Shown: piece after piece, positions 1 through 8,781 of the stretch
Numbering within the stretch: the stretch's first letter is position 1
Layout: every line of letters starts with the position of its first letter
Assembly (NCBI GenBank): GCA_016182785.1
Contig: JACPFU010000015.1
Span: 1 to 64,000, forward strand
Direction: 5' to 3'
Length of the DNA: 64,000 nucleotides
Source: Lysobacterales bacterium
GTDB lineage: Bacteria; Pseudomonadota; Gammaproteobacteria; Xanthomonadales; Ahniellaceae
Position numbers and translations under genes: made by a program
The notes under the pieces: model-generated
Seen by the model: only the letters and a program-made list of their open reading frames with translations
Database searches by the model: none
What the model was told of the DNA's origin: nothing

Positions 1-1
1 C

Positions 2-139
2 GAACCCGACGAAGGCTTCCGCGTCACCCTCTCGAACCCGGCCGGCGGCGACATCTATCCGACCGACCACGTCGACGCCACCATCGTCAACGACGACGCC
101 GCCAGCGCCAACGAGATTTTCAAGAACTCGTTCGAGTAA
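2..139 (+). CDS. C-terminal end of a secreted Calx-beta repeat protein (partial)
   Basis: Only the last 45 codons are in the window; the start lies before base 1. The visible part has the end of a Calx-beta domain: DEGFRVTLSNPAGG followed by ATIVNDD, the usual closing strand. Calx-beta domains are calcium-binding immunoglobulin-like folds common in large extracellular adhesins. After a short linker the protein stops with ANEIFKNSFE, one of the short C-terminal tails shared by several exported proteins in this window. Function beyond probable surface or secreted protein is unknown. The frame and stop are certain; the rest of the architecture is not visible. Confidence 0.8.
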   Translation, partial: EPDEGFRVTLSNPAGGDIYPTDHVDATIVNDDAASANEIFKNSFE

Positions 140-145
140 CGCCGA

Positions 146-2566
146 TCAGCGTCCCGCAGTCGCCGCCTGCAGTTCGCGCAGGCGCGCGACTTCGGCGCTG
201 TCGGTGGCGAAGCTGGCTTCGATTGGCGCCTGCGCGGCCCTGGTTTGTTGCGTGGCCGCGGCGACATCGCCGCTGGCCAGCAGCCATTCGGCGCGGGTGA
301 GTTGCCATACGGCGTAGCGCGCGTGGTCGGGGCCAAGGCTGGCGGCGAGGATGGTTCCGGCGCGCTCGACCAGCGGCCCGGCCTCCGCGGCGCGGCCGAG
401 GCGGATCAGGTTGCGCGCCTGGTTGTTGAGCGCGATGCCGAGGTGCGAATGCTCGCTGCCGAGACTCGCCTCGAGTCCGTGCGCCGCGGCGGCGTGCAGC
501 GGCTCGGCGGCGGCGTGTTCGCCGAGCAGGCCGAGCACGTTGGCCAGGTTGTTGGCGGCGAGCGCGGTGTCCATCGACTCGGCCCCGAGCATGCGCCGGT
601 TGATGTCGTAGGCGCGCCGCGTGAGCTCGGCCGATTCGCGCAGGCGTGCCGCGCCGCCGCGCCGCTGCAGGATCGCGCCGAGGTTGCTGAGTGCAGTGGC
701 GAGTCCGGGGCTGTCTTCGCCCCAGATGCGTTCGGTCAGGGTGACGATGGCGCGGCGTTCGTGTTCCGAGCGTTCCAGGTCGCCGGCCTGGGCACGCGCC
801 ACCGCGAGATCGGAGAGCGTGTCGAGCGTGCGCAGGTCCTGTTCGCCGAAGTGTGTGCGTGCGGTTTCGAGCGCTGCCGACAGGTGTGCCACCGCCGCGC
901 CGGCGTCGCCGCCGGCGAGCACCACGCGGCCACGGCGTCGTTGCCAGCGATGGCGCAACTCGGGATCGCGGGCGGCGCTGACCAACGGCTCGGCTTCCCC
1001 GAGCAGCGCCTGGGCGCGATCGAGATCTTCGACGTACTCGGCGATCTCGGCACGCACCAGCAGCGCATCGGCGCGGTCGGCGGCGGCGCTTGCCGGCAGC
1101 GTTGCGAGCACGGCGTCGGCGAGCTGGGTGGCGGCGTCGAAGTCCTCGGCATTCATCTGCGCCTGCGCCTGTGCCAGCTTGAGGCGCGTGCGATCGCGCG
1201 GGTCGCCGCCCAGGCCTTCGGCCACCGCGTAGGTCTGCGCCGAGTCGGCAAACAGTTCCAGCCGCGACTGCACCTCGCCGAGGGTCTTGAGCACGCGCTG
1301 GCGCACGACCGGTTCCAGTGGCGCATCGCGCAGGCGCTCGGCGCTCTGGCGCAGCAGTTCGCGCGCCGTGATGCTGCCGCCCGGGTGCCGGTAGGGGTCG
1401 GCGGCACGGAAGGTGTCGAGCATCAGCGCGGTGACCTGATTGGCGGTGTCGCGCTCGCGCCGGGTCTCGGCGAGTTGCGCCATGAGGCGCCAGACCAGCA
1501 GTGCGGCGACCAGCAAGAACATCATGACGCTGAAACTCAGTGCCGGCTGGCGTCGAACCAGGCAGCGCAGCCGATACAGGTCGCCGCCGGAGATCGCCTG
1601 CACCGGTTCGCGCGCCAGCCAGCGCGACAGGTCGTCGGCGAGCGCGTCGGCGGTCGCATAGCGCTGCTCGCCATCGGGCGCCAGCGCGCGCTGCACGATG
1701 GCGTCGAGCTCGCGCCCGCGTTCGCGGCCGAGCCCGCCGTGGCGTGCCGACTGCGGCGCCGGCACGGTCTCGGCGGCGATGCGCGCACGCGCTTCGTCCA
1801 TGGCGACGCCGGACTCGGCCCACGGCCGGAAGCGTTGCGGCACGACGCATTCGTAGAGCAGCACGCCGAGCGAAAACACGTCGCTGCGGGTGTCGATGCT
1901 GCTGCCGGCGCATTGCTCGGGACTCATGTAGCCGGGCGTGCCGGCGACGTCGTGGCGGGCGTCGCCGGCCATGCGTGCGATGCCGAAGTCGATCAGCTTC
2001 GGAAACGGCCGGCCATCGATCTCGGCGACCAGCAGGTTCGAGGGCTTGAGGTCGCAGTGCAGCACGCCCTTGCCATGCGCATGCGCGACCGCGCGGCAGG
2101 CATCGCGCAGCAGCGCCAGGCGTTGCGACAGCGTCGGCTGACGGCGTGCCCGCCAGTCATCCAGCGTAGTGCCCGCGACATGCTCCATCACGAAGTACAG
2201 ATGGCCCTCGGGGGTGGCACCGGCATCGTGGATCTGGGCAATGCCCGGATGGTTCATGTGCGCCAGCGCCTGCCCCTCGATCGCGAAGCGCACGCGGTGC
2301 TCGGGCGAGAAGCGCCCGACCGACATCACCTTGATCGCGACCCGGCGCTGCACCGGTTCGGTCTGCTCGGCGAGGTAGACCACGCCCATGCCACCCGCGC
2401 CGAGCGGTTCGAGGATGCGATAGCGCCCGAAGCGCGTCCCCGGCGCCACCGCCGCGGCGGATGCGCCGCCGCTGCCGTCGCCGGCGAGCGTGCGCGTCAA
2501 CGCCACCCATTCGGTCGCGTCGTCGCGGGTGATCGCTTGGGTGGTGGCGGAATCGGTGGACGGCAT
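146..2566 (-). CDS. Transmembrane Ser/Thr protein kinase with C-terminal TPR region
   Basis: 806 aa Hanks-type (PknB-like) kinase. The kinase domain spans about residues 48-320: glycine-rich loop GAGGMGVVY (57-65), VAIK lysine at 79, catalytic loop HCDLKPSN (170-177), DFG at 193-195 and PGYMSPEQ after the activation loop. The catalytic loop has HCD instead of the usual HRD. One hydrophobic segment (about 342-362) should cross the inner membrane, leaving the kinase in the cytoplasm and about 440 residues of TPR-like repeats in the periplasm as a likely sensor or scaffold. The ATG at 2566 was chosen because the kinase fold begins soon after it and upstream sequence is non-conserved. It is divergent from an FHA gene, a natural phospho-threonine reader. 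Substrate unknown. Confidence 0.9.
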   Translation of the reverse strand: MPSTDSATTQAITRDDATEWVALTRTLAGDGSGGASAAAVAPGTRFGRYRILEPLGAGGMGVVYLAEQTEPVQRRVAIKVMSVGRFSPEHRVRFAIEGQALAHMNHPGIAQIHDAGATPEGHLYFVMEHVAGTTLDDWRARRQPTLSQRLALLRDACRAVAHAHGKGVLHCDLKPSNLLVAEIDGRPFPKLIDFGIARMAGDARHDVAGTPGYMSPEQCAGSSIDTRSDVFSLGVLLYECVVPQRFRPWAESGVAMDEARARIAAETVPAPQSARHGGLGRERGRELDAIVQRALAPDGEQRYATADALADDLSRWLAREPVQAISGGDLYRLRCLVRRQPALSFSVMMFLLVAALLVWRLMAQLAETRRERDTANQVTALMLDTFRAADPYRHPGGSITARELLRQSAERLRDAPLEPVVRQRVLKTLGEVQSRLELFADSAQTYAVAEGLGGDPRDRTRLKLAQAQAQMNAEDFDAATQLADAVLATLPASAAADRADALLVRAEIAEYVEDLDRAQALLGEAEPLVSAARDPELRHRWQRRRGRVVLAGGDAGAAVAHLSAALETARTHFGEQDLRTLDTLSDLAVARAQAGDLERSEHERRAIVTLTERIWGEDSPGLATALSNLGAILQRRGGAARLRESAELTRRAYDINRRMLGAESMDTALAANNLANVLGLLGEHAAAEPLHAAAAHGLEASLGSEHSHLGIALNNQARNLIRLGRAAEAGPLVERAGTILAASLGPDHARYAVWQLTRAEWLLASGDVAAATQQTRAAQAPIEASFATDSAEVARLRELQAATAGR

Positions 2567-2613
2567 GCGGCGGAAGTCAGCGGGCGGCGCAGTGTGCCAC
2601 GGTCGCGGCCTCG

Positions 2614-2671
2614 GTTCGCGGTTGCGAACACAGCGACGGCGGTGCGCGGCGGTTCGTTCGCGATCGCGAAC
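2614..2671. promoter_or_regulatory. Two identical-form palindromes between the kinase and FHA genes
   Basis: Two copies of GTTCGC-N4-GCGAAC lie at 2614-2629 and 2656-2671. The second is a perfect 16-base palindrome. Their centres are 42 bases apart, close to four helical turns, and both lie in the intergenic region between divergent genes. This is the typical look of a dimeric repressor or activator operator, but the binding protein is unknown. Confidence 0.5.
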
Positions 2672-2769
2672 GCCAGTGCCGCTTCGTGGTGCCAGGCCAT
2701 TGATTGCATGAGGTTCTCCCCTTGGCACGCGAGCTGCAATCCAAGGTCGAGTCCAACTGCGTGTGCACC

Positions 2770-3261
2770 ATGACCCATCCTGAAACCCGATCCACGATGC
2801 TCGATCTCTCGTCGATTGCTGCCGGCAACCGCTACGCCTTGTCGCTCGCCGGCATCCATCAGGAGGCGCGCATCGGGCTCGACGCTCTGGCCTCCGAGGC
2901 GCTGCGCTGGAGCGCGCGCCACGGCTGGCCAAGGCCGCAGACCGATGCCACGCCCGTGGCGTATTGGTCGTTCGTGCAGCCGCCGGCGCCGGTGGTGGCG
3001 CAATGCCGATTCCTGCTGCTGGCCGGGGTCTGGCGCCTCGGCCGCGGCGCCGAGTGCGACCTGCACCTCGATTGCCCCGGCATCTCGCGCCAGCACGCCG
3101 AGATCGCGGTGCTGCCGACGCGTGGCGCACGCGTGCGCGACCTCGGTTCGACCAACGGCACGCGCCTCGATGGCGAACTGCTGCTGGAAGCGGCGATCGA
3201 CGGCACCGCCGTGCTCGACCTCGGTCCGCTGCGGCTGCTGCTGCGCCCGGACCTTGCCTGA
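2770..3261 (+). CDS. Small FHA-domain protein
   Basis: 163 aa. An FHA domain fills about residues 78-160 with the expected phospho-threonine contacts: LGRG at 90-93, SRQHAEI from 106 and STNGTRLDG from 127. The first 75 residues have no family I recognise. FHA domains bind phospho-threonine peptides; the divergent kinase is a likely partner (inference from position). Possible starts are TTG 2704, ATG 2770 and ATG 2797. The ATG at 2770 is preferred because 2704 would place the start close to the palindromic operator, but this is not decided. The next gene starts 29 bases after the stop. Confidence 0.8.
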   Translation: MTHPETRSTMLDLSSIAAGNRYALSLAGIHQEARIGLDALASEALRWSARHGWPRPQTDATPVAYWSFVQPPAPVVAQCRFLLLAGVWRLGRGAECDLHLDCPGISRQHAEIAVLPTRGARVRDLGSTNGTRLDGELLLEAAIDGTAVLDLGPLRLLLRPDLA

Positions 3262-3290
3262 TCCCTGCCCATACCTCGACGGAGCCCGCC

Positions 3291-4022
3291 ATGAATCCTT
3301 CCATCCGCAACCGCCCCCGCCCGCATCGGCTGCTGGCGCTGCTGTTCGTTTCCGCACTGGTCGGCGCTGCGCCGCTGCGCTTCGAGGCGACCGAAATTGC
3401 CGGCACGATGATGCAGTTGCCAAGCGGCTGGTCGCGCCAGCAGGACGAGTACGGCCTGATCCTGACCGAGAGCCGCAACGACGACGACTCGCCGGTGCTG
3501 GCGCTGATCGGCGTGCAAGGGCAGCCCGGTCAGTACGTCGCCCCGCGCCAGGTCGCCGACACCGTGCTGGCGCAGCTCGATCTGCCGAAGCAGGGCATCG
3601 TCGCGACGCTGATCGAGGAGCGCGACCAGAACGGCGCGCTGTATCGCCTGCACCAGCTGCAGGAAGGCCGCAAGCCGGGATACCTGGCGAGCTACACCTA
3701 CACCGACGCGCGCAGCGGCGCGATCGTGCACCTGTTCTTTTCGGCGCTGGAGCGGCGCTTCATCGAACTCGGCGGGCCGGTGCTGCCGCTGGTCGCCTTC
3801 GCCGGCTTGCCGGTGGCCACGATCGAGCAGGTCAAGCAGTCGGTGCAGGCGCCCGCACCGGCGATGCAGCGCGCCGCGCCCGCCGGCTACAGCGCCGCCG
3901 ACGAAGCCGCGAACTACGCGCTCGCCAGCCAGATCTCGCGCATGAGCCACGAGACCAGCATGAAGATTCTCTACAACATGGACAGCGGCTGGTGCTACCG
4001 CGGCGAGTCCGATTGCGAATGA
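3291..4022 (+). CDS. Exported protein of unknown function
   Basis: 243 aa with a basic N-terminus and hydrophobic stretch (RLLALLFVSALVGAAP) that fits a Sec signal peptide. The mature part contains LPSGWSRQQDEYG and mixed alpha/beta sequence typical of small periplasmic proteins. I do not recognise a family. The C-terminus (GWCYRGESDCE) has two cysteines that could form a disulfide. Its last codons overlap a possible ATG (4019) of the next gene, suggesting co-translation with the downstream secreted protein. It has no LF.DGFE-type tail. Confidence 0.75.
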   Translation: MNPSIRNRPRPHRLLALLFVSALVGAAPLRFEATEIAGTMMQLPSGWSRQQDEYGLILTESRNDDDSPVLALIGVQGQPGQYVAPRQVADTVLAQLDLPKQGIVATLIEERDQNGALYRLHQLQEGRKPGYLASYTYTDARSGAIVHLFFSALERRFIELGGPVLPLVAFAGLPVATIEQVKQSVQAPAPAMQRAAPAGYSAADEAANYALASQISRMSHETSMKILYNMDSGWCYRGESDCE

Positions 4023-4042
4023 ACGCCGACCGGAGCCGTGCC

Positions 4043-6289
4043 ATGAACGCCACGCTCAACCGCCTTCTCGCGCTGAGCTGCGCGCTCGCCTTTGCGGTCT
4101 CTGCGGCAGCCGGGCCGACCGACCTCGATACCAGTTTCGGCGGCAGCGGCGACCTGCTCGACCCGTTTGTCTCTCAGGCGCTGGTGACGCGCCTCGACGG
4201 GCACGCGCTCGCGGTCTCGTCCGACCAGCTCACCTACATCGTCGGCGGTGCCAACGGCGGTGCCGTGCTGGAAAGCGCCTTCGTCGGCGTGCTCAACGCG
4301 AACGGTTCGATCGCCACGCACCTGAACGGCAGCGGATACGCGCTGCTGCCCAACGCGCGCTTCGAGGATCTGGTCTTGCTCCCCGACGGCAAGGTGCTGG
4401 CCTGTGGCCTCAGCTATGTCAGCCAGACCGAACACCGCTGGCTGGTCGCGCGCTTCAACGCCGACTTGAGTCTCGACACGACCCTGGCGGGCGTGGGTTA
4501 TGTCGTGGGTGCGCTTGCGCCTCTTTCGGTCTGCCATGGGATCGAGCAGCTTTCGAATGGCCGGATCGCGATCACCGGTGCGCACTTCGGATCACCCGGG
4601 TTCGTCGCGGTGATGGATTCGAGCGGCATCCTCGATCCCGCCTTCGGTGATGGCGACGGGATGATCAACAACGTCGTGCAAAGCGGAGCGGACATATCGG
4701 AAGCCGGTGATCCGGGTCTCTGGATCACCAGCGGTTTCTGGTTCGAGGGTTTGGGACTCGGACACAACTTCATTCATCGCTTCGATCTGGATGGCACAGA
4801 AACGTTCTTCAGCGAAGGAGAGTTGGAGGCCTTCTCGCCGCGTCCGGCGAGTTCCGGGCGGCTTGCCACCAATCCGATGGGGCAGGTGTTGCTCGGCGAG
4901 CAGGACGCCTATCGGCACGGCTCGTACACGGAACTCCGATCGCGATTCAGAAAACTCGATGCCTCGGGCAATGAGATTTCGTCGTACTTCCTCTTTCAGT
5001 TCGGCTTGGCTCAGGTCGATGGCAACGGTTACCAGTTTTCCGATACCGCGCTTCTGCCCGACGGACGGATGATGATGCTGGGCCAGTTCATCGAAGCGGG
5101 CGTCGCGGTTCCGCGTGCGCGCGTGGCCATCCAGCGCGTGCTGGCCAACATGGGCGGCGCGGACTACAGCTTCCATGTGGATAACGGCGCCTACCTCTAC
5201 CGACCGGCCGGGCAGGCCGATGGCGTGGTTGATCCCCTTCCGCTGGCACGCAGCGTCGCCGTCGGCCGCAACGGTCGCATCACCGTGCTGTCGCGGCGCT
5301 CCTCGGGTCAGGATGGCGTCAATGTCGTCCGTTTCATGGGCGATGGCATCAACAACAGCACGCTCGACCTTGAGCCGGCGCCGATGGTGTTGGGCGCGGT
5401 GACCACGGCGACCGGCGATCTGGCGCAGTCGAACCTGGTCGCGATCGACGGCCTGCCCGCGAACGTGCGTGTGCCGCTGTTCGTGCTCGGCGGCGAGTAC
5501 AAGCTCAACTCCGGGTCGTGGCAGCGGCACCCGACCTATGTGAAGTACGGCGACTTCGTGCGCGTGCGCGGCTACGCCTCGGCGACGCCGGGACAGCAGC
5601 ATACGGTGTCGCTGTTCGTCGGCGGCCTGCGCGGCAAGAACAGCTGGGACGCGATCGGCAATCGCCAGCGCGCCGACTTCGTCATCACCAGCGCCACCGC
5701 GGCCCTCGCCGGTCAGCGCTGCTCCGACAACGTGTTCGCGAGCGGCTGCAGCCAGGCGATCCCGGACGACGGCAACGCCATCACCAGCGAGCTGCCGCTC
5801 GATTACGCCCTTGCCGGCGACTGCAATTACATCAGCCGCGTGCGCGTCGGCCTCGACATCGACCATCCCTACCTGGGCGATCTCAAGGTCACTCTGCTCG
5901 ACCCGAACTACAACCCGTTCGGCGGCGAGGGCAACGTCGTCCTGCTCGATCGCGTGCGCAATGGCGAGGCCGGGCAATCGGGTTCGTGCACGGCCGATGG
6001 CCTGCTCGGCAATGTCGGCGACGACGCCACCGCCAGCGCCGACGCTGCCTGCGCCGCCACCGGTGGCAGCGGCGAAGTCATCGGCTGGGTGCGGCCATCG
6101 CAACCGTTGACGGCGCTGGCCGGCCGTCGCGGCACCAACGCCAACGGCACCGGCACGGTCGGTACCTGGACGCTGGTGGTGCGCGATCTCGCGAGTACCG
6201 ACGCCGGCCAGCTCAACAACTGGTCGATCGCGGTCGAGTGCACCGACACCGCGCCCAGCGACGAACTCTTCAGGAACAGCTTCGAATGA
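4043..6289 (+). CDS. Secreted delta-60 repeat protein with proprotein-convertase P-like domain and FRNSFE tail
   Basis: 748 aa with signal peptide (LLALSCALAFAVSAAAG). The N-terminal two thirds has delta-60-type repeats such as LDTSFGGSGDLLDP, LDTTLAGVGYVV and LDPAFGDGDGMI, which usually form a beta-propeller-like structure. From about residue 560 the sequence looks like a P/Homo-B domain: ISRVRVGLDIDHPYLGDLKV, then GTWTLVVRD and LNNWSIAVEC; such beta-sandwich domains are common on secreted bacterial proteins. The last residues are DELFRNSFE, the shared tail. ATG 4043 follows a fair ribosome site; ATG 4019, overlapping the previous stop (ATGA), is also possible and adds eight residues. No protease domain is present. 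Confidence 0.85.
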   Translation: MNATLNRLLALSCALAFAVSAAAGPTDLDTSFGGSGDLLDPFVSQALVTRLDGHALAVSSDQLTYIVGGANGGAVLESAFVGVLNANGSIATHLNGSGYALLPNARFEDLVLLPDGKVLACGLSYVSQTEHRWLVARFNADLSLDTTLAGVGYVVGALAPLSVCHGIEQLSNGRIAITGAHFGSPGFVAVMDSSGILDPAFGDGDGMINNVVQSGADISEAGDPGLWITSGFWFEGLGLGHNFIHRFDLDGTETFFSEGELEAFSPRPASSGRLATNPMGQVLLGEQDAYRHGSYTELRSRFRKLDASGNEISSYFLFQFGLAQVDGNGYQFSDTALLPDGRMMMLGQFIEAGVAVPRARVAIQRVLANMGGADYSFHVDNGAYLYRPAGQADGVVDPLPLARSVAVGRNGRITVLSRRSSGQDGVNVVRFMGDGINNSTLDLEPAPMVLGAVTTATGDLAQSNLVAIDGLPANVRVPLFVLGGEYKLNSGSWQRHPTYVKYGDFVRVRGYASATPGQQHTVSLFVGGLRGKNSWDAIGNRQRADFVITSATAALAGQRCSDNVFASGCSQAIPDDGNAITSELPLDYALAGDCNYISRVRVGLDIDHPYLGDLKVTLLDPNYNPFGGEGNVVLLDRVRNGEAGQSGSCTADGLLGNVGDDATASADAACAATGGSGEVIGWVRPSQPLTALAGRRGTNANGTGTVGTWTLVVRDLASTDAGQLNNWSIAVECTDTAPSDELFRNSFE

Positions 6290-6335
6290 CACGCCCGGCA
6301 CCCATGCCGCACCCCCGTTTGAAAAGGAACACCCG

Positions 6336-7106
6336 ATGAAAACTGTCGTGAAGATCATCCTCGGCCTGGCCGCATTCGCGGGATTCGTGATCGCGCTGGT
6401 GCTGTACGCCACACGCGGGCCGGTCAGCGCCGCCGAAGACTTCTTCGCAGCGGCCGCGCGCCAGGACTTGCCTGCGGCGCGTGCGCTGCTGTCCAGGCAG
6501 TTCCTCGCCGACACGCCGCCCGATCGCCTCAATGCCTTCTTCGCCAGCGATCTCGGTCGGGTCACCGGCACGTCCTGGCACAGCCGTTCGATCGAGAACG
6601 GCATCGGCCGTCTTCAGGGCAGCGCGACCACGCGCGACGGCGGCGAGGTGCCATTGGCGATCACCCTGGTCAAGGAAGACGGGGCCTGGCGTATCCAGCA
6701 CATCGAGCGGCGTGCGCCAGCCGGGCTGTCGACAGCGCCCACGCTTCCTGAAGTTGCCGCCCGGATCGGCCTGGTCAATCGCTCCACCGGTGACTTCATC
6801 ACCTCGGTCAAGGCCGGCGACATGACGCACTTCCGCGGCACCGTGTCCGAGTTGTGGCGCAGCCAGCACGACGTGGCCCGCCTCAACGAGGCCTTCGCGG
6901 CGTTCTTCGGGCTGCAGGTGGATTGGGATGCGGCGCTCGCCGGGATCGAGCCCGAACTCGACCCTTCGGCGTCGATCGATTCCGACGGCGTGCTGCATCT
7001 TGCCGGCCACTACCCGACTGCGCCCAACGTGCTGCGCTTCGAGCACAAGTACATCCGCGAAGGCGACGACTGGCGCCTGATCGGCTTCAACCTGCACATC
7101 GAATGA
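6336..7106 (+). CDS. Membrane-anchored protein of unknown function, two NTF2-like halves
   Basis: 256 aa. An uncleaved-looking N-terminal hydrophobic segment (IILGLAAFAGFVIALVLY) should anchor the protein in the inner membrane with the rest in the periplasm. The first half (AEDFFAAAARQDLPAARALL ... EDGAWRIQHIE) resembles NTF2-like or DUF4864-type folds. The second half repeats the plan (NRSTGDFITSVKAGDMTHF ... EGDDWRLIGFNLHIE), suggesting an internal duplication. NTF2-like domains bind small ligands or act as oligomer scaffolds. It lies in the same-strand run of exported proteins. The family assignment is by sequence feel only. Confidence 0.7.
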   Translation: MKTVVKIILGLAAFAGFVIALVLYATRGPVSAAEDFFAAAARQDLPAARALLSRQFLADTPPDRLNAFFASDLGRVTGTSWHSRSIENGIGRLQGSATTRDGGEVPLAITLVKEDGAWRIQHIERRAPAGLSTAPTLPEVAARIGLVNRSTGDFITSVKAGDMTHFRGTVSELWRSQHDVARLNEAFAAFFGLQVDWDAALAGIEPELDPSASIDSDGVLHLAGHYPTAPNVLRFEHKYIREGDDWRLIGFNLHIE

Positions 7107-7135
7107 GCGCGCCCGCGCCGATTCCGGAGAACGCC

Positions 7136-8755
7136 ATGAACCGACCCATCCGCACCCTCCTGCTCGCCGCCGCCATTGCGCTCGCCCTGCCGGCAACCGC
7201 GCCGCGTGCCGAGCCGTTCACCTTCCAGGGTTTTCTGGAACAGGCGGGCACGCCGCTGAACGGCAGTGCCAAGCTGGCGTTCAAGCTCTATGACGCCGAC
7301 ACGGCCGGCAGCCAGATCGGCTCGACGCTGACCGCGAATGCCTGGCCGGTCGCCGCCGGCGTGTTCTCGATCGACCTCGACTTCACCGGCGTGGTTTTCA
7401 CCGGCGCGGCGCGCTGGCTGCAGGTCGAGGTGAACGGCACCCCGCTCAGCGGTCGCATCGCGGTACAGCCGGCACCGCTCGCCGCTTCCGCGAACGCGCT
7501 GCGCGGCTTCAACGTGCTCGGCAGCACGCCGAGCAGCGGCCAGGTGTTGAAGTGGAACGGCACGGCCTGGGCACCCGCCGCGGAATCCGGCGGCAGCAGC
7601 TACAGCGCCGGCGAAGGATTGGCGCTTGATGCTGGCGTCTTCAGCCTCAATCCAATGTTTCGCCTTCCCCAAGGCTGCCCACTTGGCTCGCTTACCCGAC
7701 TGGGTGTGATGGGCTGGGGTTGCGAGCCGGCACAGCACGATCACTTTGGCGAAAGTTGGTCCGGCGCAGTCGATGGCATGGGCTTCTCCGTCGGCCAGAC
7801 GACGACCGACTCGGGCTGGTCGGCGATCGCCGGCAATCACTTCGGCATTACCGCCACGGGTATCGGTGTGCAGGGTCGAGCGATGGGGCCCGCCGCCGGC
7901 ATCGGTGTCTACGGAGAGGGCACGCACTTCGGCGTCGAAGGTTATGTCTCGACGGCAGCCGCCGAGGCCGCGGTGCACGGACTTGCCACGGCGACCGCGA
8001 CTGCGGCGGCCGCGATCAAGGGCGAGGCGCAAGCGTCGGCGTCGCGCGCCGTGCTCGGTGTCCATGGCCACATCGATGGCATCGCGCTGGAAGGCCGCGC
8101 CACATCGACCAATCCCGGCACCGCCACCGGTGTCTTCGGCACCAGCACCACCATCGGCGGCATCGGCGTGCGTGGCGAAGGCAGTACCGGCGTGCGCGGC
8201 AAGGGCGGCACCGGCGTGTCCGCGGAAGGCGTGCAGTACGGCGTTTCAAGCCTCGCCACCGACACCACCGGCGTCGCGCTGGAAGGTCTGGCCAGCGCGG
8301 CGACCGGCAATACCTTTGCGGTCAAGGCGACGGTGCTCAGTCCCGGTGGTGTCGCGCTGAACGGCAGCAACCTGGCGAACAGCGGGGCGGGCCTGGCCTT
8401 GCAGGTCTTGAGCCTCGCGCCCGATGGCGTCGCCGCGAACATCGAAGCACGCGGAACCGGCGCCAGTGTCGGCCTGCACAGCCTGTCCGAGGGCGAGGAC
8501 CCCGATGCCCTGGGCGTACACGCGCAAGTCTCCAACAGCAGCGGCGCCGGCGCCGCCCTGTTCGCGGAACACCGCAGCGGCGGCGTCGCCGCACGACTGG
8601 ACGGCGTGCTGCGGCTGACGCCGCGCAGTGCCGCTCCTTCCAGTTGCGAACTCGGCGATCTCTACGTGCACGATTCGGGCGCACTGTGTTTCTGCAATGC
8701 CAGCGGCACGCCCGGCACCTGGGAGCAGATTAACGCGACCGGCCTTTGCCTCTGA
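7136..8755 (+). CDS. Secreted fibre-like glycine-rich repeat protein (copy 1 of tandem pair)
   Basis: 539 aa with signal peptide (LLLAAAIALALPATAPRA). Residues about 25-120 form an N-terminal beta domain: PFTFQGFLEQAGTPLNG, AKLAFKLYDADTAG, GVFSIDLDF, ARWLQVEVNGTPLSGRI. The middle carries imperfect repeats built around GIGVQG, GIGVYGEG, GVHGH, GVFGT, GVRGEG and GVRGKG, like those in trimeric phage-tail or adhesin fibres. The C-terminus has a cysteine-containing cap (SSCELGDLYVHDSGALCFC). The next gene is a paralogue with nearly the same head. No catalytic motif. Role likely structural, as surface or extracellular fibre (inference). Confidence 0.8.
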   Translation: MNRPIRTLLLAAAIALALPATAPRAEPFTFQGFLEQAGTPLNGSAKLAFKLYDADTAGSQIGSTLTANAWPVAAGVFSIDLDFTGVVFTGAARWLQVEVNGTPLSGRIAVQPAPLAASANALRGFNVLGSTPSSGQVLKWNGTAWAPAAESGGSSYSAGEGLALDAGVFSLNPMFRLPQGCPLGSLTRLGVMGWGCEPAQHDHFGESWSGAVDGMGFSVGQTTTDSGWSAIAGNHFGITATGIGVQGRAMGPAAGIGVYGEGTHFGVEGYVSTAAAEAAVHGLATATATAAAAIKGEAQASASRAVLGVHGHIDGIALEGRATSTNPGTATGVFGTSTTIGGIGVRGEGSTGVRGKGGTGVSAEGVQYGVSSLATDTTGVALEGLASAATGNTFAVKATVLSPGGVALNGSNLANSGAGLALQVLSLAPDGVAANIEARGTGASVGLHSLSEGEDPDALGVHAQVSNSSGAGAALFAEHRSGGVAARLDGVLRLTPRSAAPSSCELGDLYVHDSGALCFCNASGTPGTWEQINATGLCL

Positions 8756-8781
8756 TCGACCACGCATCACGGGAGACTCCC

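Noticed and set aside
245-2773. Long plus-strand frame opposite the first kinase
   Set aside because: The minus-strand product has clear kinase and TPR motifs; the plus frame has none.
4019-4042. Upstream ATG of the delta-60 protein as the main start
   Set aside because: It overlaps the previous stop and is possible, but the signal peptide begins better at 4043.
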